Below, one piece after another: positions 59,509-64,000 of a stretch of 64,000 nucleotides of DNA. The position numbers and the translations under genes were made by a program. Origin of the DNA: Desulfotruncus arcticus DSM 17038 (lineage in GTDB: Bacteria; Bacillota; Desulfotomaculia; Desulfotomaculales; Desulfallaceae); contig NZ_FOOX01000007.1 in assembly GCF_900113335.1 (NCBI RefSeq), positions 1 through 64,000 of the forward strand, written 5' to 3'. How positions within the stretch are numbered: the stretch's first letter is position 1; the number at the start of each line of letters is the position of its first letter. The notes below the pieces were generated by a model, which was not told the origin of the DNA, searched no databases, and saw nothing but the letters and a program-made list of their open reading frames with translations.

Positions 59509-61656
59509 GTGGAAAATATGACCTTGGCTTATTATGCCGCTGGGGCAGGCGCTATAGCCTTGATTTTTGCTCTTTTTACCATGTCTCAGGTGCTTAAAGA
59601 AAGCATGGGTACCCCCAAAATGAAACAGCTTTCCGAGGCTGTTCAAGAGGGTGCTATGGCGTACATGAACCGTCAGTACAAAACACTTATTCCTTTCGCT
59701 ATTGTAGTTTTCATTTTACTATGGGCTGCCCAATATTTTGTTCATGTTCCTGAGGGCGGACACTTGCCCGTTGGTCCCGCATCCGCCATTTCGTTCCTGG
59801 TTGGTGCTGTCTGCTCCGCTATCGCCGGTTACATCGGCATGAACAGTACTACCAAGTCCAATGCCCGTACTGCTGAAGCTGCACGCAGCTCCGGACTGGG
59901 CAAAGCTTTGCAGGTTTCCTTCCGCGCCGGCGCCGTTATGGGTCTGTCCGTGGCCGGTCTGGGCCTGCTGGGTGTTTCCTTGCTTTATATCATTTTCCAG
60001 AGCCCGCTGATTATCAACAGCTTTGCTTTCGGTGCTTCCATGATCGCGTTCTTCGCCAGGGTTGGCGGCGGTATCTACACCAAGGCTGCTGACGTAGGCG
60101 CCGACCTCGTGGGTAAAGTTGAAGCCGGTATTCCGGAAGACGACCCGCGTAACCCCGCTACCATCGCTGACAACGTTGGTGACAACGTTGGTGACACCGC
60201 CGGTATGGGCGCTGACTTGTTTGAATCCTACGGTGCTACCACCATCGCCGGTATGCTTATTGGTAACACTTTATTTGGTTTCCCGGGCGTTATCTTCCCG
60301 CTGTTAATAGGCGCCGTTGGTATTATCGCTGCTATTATCGGAACCTTTACCGTGCGCACCGGTGAGGGCGGCAACCCGCAGGCTGCTTTGAACGTAGGTC
60401 TGTGGACCACCAACGTGCTTACCGCTGTTGGCACCTGGTTTGTTGCCAAAGCAATTTTCCCGGCCGGACAAAATGTAATCATTAACGGTCAGGATACAGG
60501 CGTTGCTTTTGGTAATGTCTCTACAGGTATCTTTATGGCTGTTTTAGCCGGTCTTATCGTTAACGTTGCTGTGGGGTGGCTCACCGAGTATTATACAGCC
60601 AACAATAAGCCTCCTGTATTGAAAATTGCCGAAGCTTCCAAATCCGGCCCTGCTACCAACGTAATTCACGGTCTGGCGGTAGGTATGGAATCTACCTTTA
60701 TTCCTATGCTGGTGTTTGCCGGCGCTATTTATTTCTCCTTCTGGGCTGTATTAACCACTTCTCCTGAAGGTCAGGCCGCTCTGTGGTCCATCTATGGTAT
60801 TGCCATGGCTGCCATGGGTATGCTCTCCACCGCCGGTATGGTTGTGGCTATGGACTCCTTTGGTCCTGTTGCTGACAACGCCGGTGGTATTGCTGAAATG
60901 GCTGAGCTGCCGCCCGAAGTACGTGAGAAAACTGATAAACTGGATGCCGTGGGTAACACCACTGCCGCTATTGCTAAAGGTTTCGCCATTGGTTCCGCTG
61001 CTCTTACCGCGCTGGCTCTGTTCAGTGCTTTCGTTGATGGTGTTAAGCACAATCCCAACATGATTGAAGGCCTTCAAGCCACCGGCGGTAACTTTATCGT
61101 TAACCTGACCGACCCCATGGTTCTGGTTGGTGTATTTATCGGCGGTGCCGTGCCGTTCCTGATTGGCGCGCGTACCATGCGTGCCGTGGGTGAAGCTGCC
61201 TTCGGCATGGTTGAAGAAGTTCGCCGCCAGTTCCGTGAGATCCCCGGCATTATGGAAGGTACCGGTAAGCCTGACTACGCTCGTTGCGTGGACATCGCCA
61301 CCAGGTCCGCTATCAGCAAGATGATCTTCCCCGGCATTGTAGCCGTTGTTGTTCCTCCCATCGTAGGTTTTGGCCTTGGTGCCATGGCTCTGGCCGGCTT
61401 CCTGGGCGGCCTGACCACCACCGGTGTGCTGCTGGCCCTGTTCCTCGCCAACGCCGGCGGTGCCTGGGACAATGCTAAGAAATACATTGAGGGTGGCGCT
61501 TTGGGCGGTAAGAAGAGCGAACCGCATAAGGCTGCCGTTATCGGTGACACCGTGGGTGACCCCTGTAAAGACACCTCCGGTCCTGCCATGAACCCGCTGA
61601 TCAAGGTTGCTGGTACCATTTCCCTGATCCTTGGGCCACTGCTTACAAGACTCTAA
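59509..61656 (+). CDS. hppA: Membrane-bound ion-translocating pyrophosphatase
   Basis: This 715-residue protein of about 16 transmembrane helices hydrolyses pyrophosphate and pumps H+ or Na+. Signatures are [20 protein letters not shown], the substrate loops [34 protein letters not shown], and the C-terminal [20 protein letters not shown]. The [11 protein letters not shown] segment has Ala where potassium-independent enzymes have Lys, so it should need K+. The pumped ion cannot be decided by eye. It starts at GTG 59509 and has its own promoter and terminator. Confidence 0.96.
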   Translation: MENMTLAYYAAGAGAIALIFALFTMSQVLKESMGTPKMKQLSEAVQEGAMAYMNRQYKTLIPFAIVVFILLWAAQYFVHVPEGGHLPVGPASAISFLVGAVCSAIAGYIGMNSTTKSNARTAEAARSSGLGKALQVSFRAGAVMGLSVAGLGLLGVSLLYIIFQSPLIINSFAFGASMIAFFARVGGGIYTKAADVGADLVGKVEAGIPEDDPRNPATIADNVGDNVGDTAGMGADLFESYGATTIAGMLIGNTLFGFPGVIFPLLIGAVGIIAAIIGTFTVRTGEGGNPQAALNVGLWTTNVLTAVGTWFVAKAIFPAGQNVIINGQDTGVAFGNVSTGIFMAVLAGLIVNVAVGWLTEYYTANNKPPVLKIAEASKSGPATNVIHGLAVGMESTFIPMLVFAGAIYFSFWAVLTTSPEGQAALWSIYGIAMAAMGMLSTAGMVVAMDSFGPVADNAGGIAEMAELPPEVREKTDKLDAVGNTTAAIAKGFAIGSAALTALALFSAFVDGVKHNPNMIEGLQATGGNFIVNLTDPMVLVGVFIGGAVPFLIGARTMRAVGEAAFGMVEEVRRQFREIPGIMEGTGKPDYARCVDIATRSAISKMIFPGIVAVVVPPIVGFGLGAMALAGFLGGLTTTGVLLALFLANAGGAWDNAKKYIEGGALGGKKSEPHKAAVIGDTVGDPCKDTSGPAMNPLIKVAGTISLILGPLLTRL

Positions 61657-61685
61657 AAACACACAAGCAATAAACAACGTAAAAA

Positions 61686-61720
61686 AAGCCGGGTGGAGCA
61701 ACTCCACCCGGCTTTTTTAC
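61686..61720 (+). terminator. Terminator after hppA (probably bidirectional)
   Basis: GCCGGGTGGAG and CTCCACCCGGC form an 11-bp stem around CAA. AAAAAA precedes it and TTTTTT follows, so it can also stop the opposing small gene. Confidence 0.93.
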
Positions 61721-61770
61721 ACATGCTTAAATTAACTGGATTTCCATGCTGAGTAGTTTCAAATGGAATA

Positions 61771-61950
61771 TCATTGTCTGCCTAAGTTGGGAAAAAACAT
61801 GGTTAGCAGCGCGGCGATAAGCAGAAGAGCCAGGGTTATTGTACGCCATATCTGCACGTTTTTACCTTTCTTTTTCATCTTGGCCATAGGGATCATGCTG
61901 GCTGCGAAAATAAAGGCCATAACGGCTACAATAAGCTGAATATGCTCCAA
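61771..61950 (-). CDS. 59-residue two-helix membrane protein, unknown
   Basis: A short minus-strand gene starts at TTG 61950 directly behind GGGAGGGG. The protein MEHIQLIVAVMAFIFAASMI, then a basic loop KMKKKGKNVQIW, then RTITLALLLIAALLTMFF, has two transmembrane helices joined by a positively charged turn. It ends at 61771. The strong ribosome-binding site and ordered hydrophobic pattern make it a likely real gene. I do not recognise the family. It converges with hppA. Confidence 0.65.
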   Translation of the reverse strand: MEHIQLIVAVMAFIFAASMIPMAKMKKKGKNVQIWRTITLALLLIAALLTMFFPNLGRQ

Positions 61951-61987
61951 AAAATCCCCTCCCGTTGCTTTTTATCTGTTCTGTCTA

Positions 61988-62114
61988 TCTTCGCACAGCA
62001 TGTAAGACCCCGCCCTCTTAGGTCGGGGATTAACAGGCTGTAAGCTCGAAATAAGTGCGATTAGGGTTCAGATGGGGGCAAAACCCCACCTGAGCCAAGT
62101 CTTCTTTATTATAA
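61988..62114 (-). repeat. Double-hairpin element, copy B
   Basis: This is an inverted, slightly diverged copy of 55954-56077. Read on the minus strand it has GGCTCAGGTGGGG...CCCCCATCTGAACC, then TCGCAC...GTGCGA with the CCCCGACC-TAAGA-GGGCGGGG inner stem. Here it is fully intergenic, upstream of both the 59-residue gene and 62220. It also retains the AAAGAAGACT tail that copy A shares with the tpiA coding end. Confidence 0.85.
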
Positions 62115-62219
62115 ACGGAACGTTGTGTTGAATCCAGTTAGTTTTAAACCTAAGATGCATATTATTGCCGCACCGGGGCATGATTTTATAATATTAAAGA
62201 TCTTGGGGGGATAAACAAA

Positions 62220-62450
62220 ATGGATTACAGCGATCCCGATCAGCGTTATAAAAAAGGTATGAATTACAATGAAAAAATAAATTTTTCATATGAATTGGAA
62301 CGTGAAATTGTTCAAAATAAGGAAGAATTAGCTGAAATTAAGCACGGTTCAAGTGACTCGGACCGTGTCAAAGACCTGGAGGAAAGGATTATTAAAAGGG
62401 AGAAACTGCTCCAGCAGGTGCAAAATGATATTCATGGTATAGATTTATAA
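62220..62450 (+). CDS. Small charged coiled-coil protein, unknown
   Basis: This 76-residue, highly charged protein is mostly one helix (ELEREIVQNKEELAEIKHGS, then RVKDLEERIIKREKLLQQVQ) likely to form a coiled coil. The ATG at 62220 has TTGGGGGG upstream. No family is recognised. It is followed by a possible hairpin at about 62515-62540 (ACCGGCAAATGTTGCCGGT then TTTTTT). Confidence 0.6.
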   Translation: MDYSDPDQRYKKGMNYNEKINFSYELEREIVQNKEELAEIKHGSSDSDRVKDLEERIIKREKLLQQVQNDIHGIDL

Positions 62451-62515
62451 AGGCTCTGATAGGCTATGAAGGGTTAATAAATAATGGTTAATATAATTTA
62501 TATAGATTTTAAACA

Positions 62516-62541
62516 GACCGGCAAATGTTGCCGGTTTTTTT
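62516..62541 (+). terminator. Terminator after the coiled-coil gene
   Basis: ACCGGCAA and TTGCCGGT form an 8-bp stem around ATG, followed by TTTTTT. Confidence 0.88.
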
Positions 62542-62670
62542 AACTCTTAAAAGTATAATGGCCATTAGCGGCCAGGGGACATACCTCATCAGGTATCCTG
62601 GTAACTTGATGATTCAGCTAATTGGTAGGTAACGCTTGCCATATTGGGTTATAATATGTAAAAATAGATT

Positions 62671-63102
62671 TTGGGGGTGAATTTTCTGCTAAGTGCTATA
62701 AAAAGTGGTAATCATATGTGTTTTGGGTGTAGTGAAAGGAACCCCATTGGCCTGAAACTAAAATTTACCATGGACGGGGACAAATGCCGCACTGAATTTG
62801 TGGCTGGGGAAGAGCATCAGGGCTGGAACGGTTATATGCACGGGGGGCTGATTGCAGCATTAATGGATGAAACCATGGCCTGGTGGCTTTGGTTTAAAGA
62901 TATATCAATAATGACGGCAGAAATGACCACAAGATATAGTTTGGGTGTCCCGGTGAATATAAAACTAACGGTAGAGTCATGGTGTGAAGAAGAAAAAAGG
63001 GACAGGCTATTTTTCATGGCGGCCAGAATAATTCTCCCCGATGGAAAGGTGCCTGTCACCGCAAAGGCTAAGTTCTTGCGCATAGATCCTGAAAAACTAT
63101 AA
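62671..63102 (+). CDS. PaaI/YbgC-type hotdog-fold thioesterase
   Basis: This hotdog-fold protein of about 140 residues probably hydrolyses acyl-CoA thioesters. The pattern CFGCSERNPIGLKLKF, then HQGWNGYMHGGLIAALMDET MAWW, is the PaaI-type signature with the catalytic HGG(x)6-8 D/E region. The substrate is unknown. The start is uncertain: TTG 62671 and CTG 62686 share a GGGGGTGA site, and ATG 62716 lies just before the conserved Cys. It is followed after 17 bases by the HD-domain gene. Confidence 0.85.
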   Translation: MGVNFLLSAIKSGNHMCFGCSERNPIGLKLKFTMDGDKCRTEFVAGEEHQGWNGYMHGGLIAALMDETMAWWLWFKDISIMTAEMTTRYSLGVPVNIKLTVESWCEEEKRDRLFFMAARIILPDGKVPVTAKAKFLRIDPEKL

Positions 63103-63119
63103 ACTTTGGAGGTTTCCAG

Positions 63120-63671
63120 ATGACCAGGGATGAGGCATATCTACTTCTGAAACAGCATATGAAAACTAAAAATTTAATTAAACATTCATTGGCCGTTGAG
63201 GCTTGCATGCGGCGGCTGGCCCGTCATTTCGGAGAAGATGAGGAAAAATGGGGGCTGGCCGGGCTGCTGCACGATATTGATTATGATCGGACCAAGGACG
63301 CCCCGGACCGCCACAGCATTGAGGGGGCGGAATTGCTTGCAGAAATCGGGCTGCCGGAAGATGTGGTTTATGCTGTTAAAGTACACAATGAGGCGCATGG
63401 TTTCCCACGGATATCTTTGATGGACAGGTCTTTGTATTGTATCGACCCCCTAACGGGCTTAATTGTGGCTGCGGCGCTTATCAAGCCTGAGAAAAAATTA
63501 GCGGCTATAGATGTTGAATTTTTGTTTAAAAAGTTTGGGGAAAAATCATTTGCCAGAGGGGCAAACAGGGAGATAATAGCTGCCTGCTCGGAAATTGGTC
63601 TTGGCCTGGAAGAATTCCTTGGGCTCGGATTGGATGCCATGCAAGGGATTGCCGTGGAAATGGGCCTCTAA
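63120..63671 (+). CDS. HD-domain hydrolase
   Basis: This 183-residue HD-superfamily protein has the metal motif H...HD...D: KHSLAVEACMRRLARHF, GLLHDIDYDRTKD (HD about residues 49-50), HSIEGAELLAEIGLPEDVVY and VKVHNEAHG. It resembles the putative nucleotidase/phosphohydrolase HD proteins found across Firmicutes; the substrate is unknown. ATG 63120 has TTGGAGG upstream and is probably cotranscribed with the thioesterase. Confidence 0.88.
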   Translation: MTRDEAYLLLKQHMKTKNLIKHSLAVEACMRRLARHFGEDEEKWGLAGLLHDIDYDRTKDAPDRHSIEGAELLAEIGLPEDVVYAVKVHNEAHGFPRISLMDRSLYCIDPLTGLIVAAALIKPEKKLAAIDVEFLFKKFGEKSFARGANREIIAACSEIGLGLEEFLGLGLDAMQGIAVEMGL

Positions 63672-63675
63672 ACCA

Positions 63676-63703
63676 TTGACAAAAGCACAGCTAATGTTAT
63701 AAT
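63676..63703 (+). promoter_or_regulatory. Promoter upstream of smpB
   Basis: TTGACA (63676-63681) and TATAAT (63698-63703) are consensus hexamers with 16-base spacing. The transcript would start near 63710 and run into the hairpin at 63731. Confidence 0.75.
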
Positions 63704-63730
63704 TACATAGCAAGCAGATTAAGCTAGCAA

Positions 63731-63766
63731 AAAGCCCTCGCCTTAAACAGGTGGCAGGGCTTTGAT
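63731..63766 (+). terminator. Hairpin between the smpB promoter and smpB
   Basis: AAAGCCCT (63731-63738) pairs with AGGGCTTT (63756-63763), with an inner CGCCT/AGGTGG stem, followed by GATTGTC. It may end the HD operon, or attenuate smpB because it lies downstream of the promoter. Confidence 0.65.
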
Positions 63767-63799
63767 TGTCATTTATCTAATTCGGGAGTTGTTTTGATA

Positions 63800-64000
63800 A
63801 TGCCGGCCAGGACTATTGCCAACCGCAAGGCCCGCCATGAATATCATATAGAAGAAACTTACGAGGCGGGTATTGCCTTGAAGGGCACGGAGATAAAATC
63901 CATCCGGGCCGGCAAGGCCAACCTGCAGGACAGCTTTGCGCGAGTTGAAAACGGTGAATTGGTGCTATATAATATGCATATCAGCCCGTATGAACAAGGT
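63800..64000 (+). CDS. smpB: tmRNA-binding protein SmpB, N-terminal 67 codons
   Basis: The gene runs off the right edge. The visible protein, [40 protein letters not shown] then [17 protein letters not shown], is the OB-fold of SmpB, which delivers tmRNA to stalled ribosomes. ATG 63800 is preferred; TTG 63794 in the same frame is closer to the GGGAG site. The tmRNA gene usually follows smpB and would be outside the window. Confidence 0.96.
   Translation, partial: MPARTIANRKARHEYHIEETYEAGIALKGTEIKSIRAGKANLQDSFARVENGELVLYNMHISPYEQG

Noticed and set aside
63672-64000. tmRNA (ssrA)
   Set aside because: ssrA normally follows smpB, and smpB itself runs off the window; no tRNA-like ends are visible here. 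No tRNA or rRNA gene was seen anywhere in the window.

Overview
The window reads as chromosomal DNA of a spore-forming, probably anaerobic Firmicute close to Desulfotomaculum/Pelotomaculum (Peptococcaceae sensu lato). This is inferred from gene content and order: the secA-prfB, ftsEX-ctpB-minJ, uvrBA, rapZ-yvcK-whiA and gap-pgk-tpi-gpm-eno blocks known from Bacillus are all here, together with a sporulation-type PRC-barrel protein (YlmC/YmxH), a nickel-binding CooT-like protein, sigma-54 and an ion-pumping pyrophosphatase. TTG and GTG starts with strong Shine-Dalgarno sites are common. No taxonomic search could be run.

Layout. 1-4.1 kb is a scarred accessory region: the end of an IS21-type element sits inside galU, followed by gene fragments (an acyltransferase tail and an ArsC/Spx-like gene with an in-frame TGA at the active-site Cys), a MNT/HEPN toxin-antitoxin pair, two unknown genes and a cyclic-di-GMP-I riboswitch. 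4.1-12.5 kb holds galE, a phosphohexomutase, ylmC, metK, a nucleotidyltransferase pair, a diguanylate cyclase and comFC. 12.5-26.6 kb holds adjacent DnaA boxes, a cold-shock gene, hpf, secA, prfB (programmed +1 frameshift), a YitT protein, a split transketolase, ftsEX, a LytM hydrolase, ctpB and a MinJ-like protein. 26.6-29.5 kb carries a consensus promoter driving a short structured RNA, cooT, then an overlapping HAM1-like + SIR2 pair followed by a family-4 uracil-DNA glycosylase. 29.8-39.3 kb has an orphan sugar-binding-type lipoprotein and uvrB, uvrA, uvrC, with a VapBC pair between uvrB and uvrA. 39.4-52.2 kb holds a HAD phosphatase, glucokinase, pgi, a PHP protein, rapZ, yvcK, nifS-thiI, whiA and rpoN. 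52.5-64 kb is the lower-glycolysis operon with secG, then hppA, small genes and the start of smpB.

Themes. Sugar-phosphate metabolism (glk, pgi, gap to eno, transketolase, galE, phosphohexomutase) is concentrated here, but no CggR-like glycolytic repressor lies between rpoN and gap. Envelope growth and division genes (ftsEX, LytM, ctpB, minJ, rapZ, yvcK, whiA) form a second theme, and nucleotide-excision repair a third.

Most striking signals. (1) The HAM1-SIR2-UDG cluster: the HAM1 protein has lost its catalytic Asp (His) and the His of its SHR motif (Ala), so it looks like a nucleotide sensor coupled to a SIR2 NADase with its key motifs intact. It resembles the KomB/KomC part of the Kongming antiphage system, without a deaminase gene alongside. 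(2) A dispersed family of intergenic elements made of convergent 7-bp arrays (GTCAGNA ... TNCTGAC) around a conserved core, at about 14 loci. (3) A ~125-bp double-hairpin element in two inverted copies bracketing gpmI-eno-secG-hppA, one copy forming the 3' end of tpiA. (4) A promoter-structured RNA-terminator unit in front of cooT.
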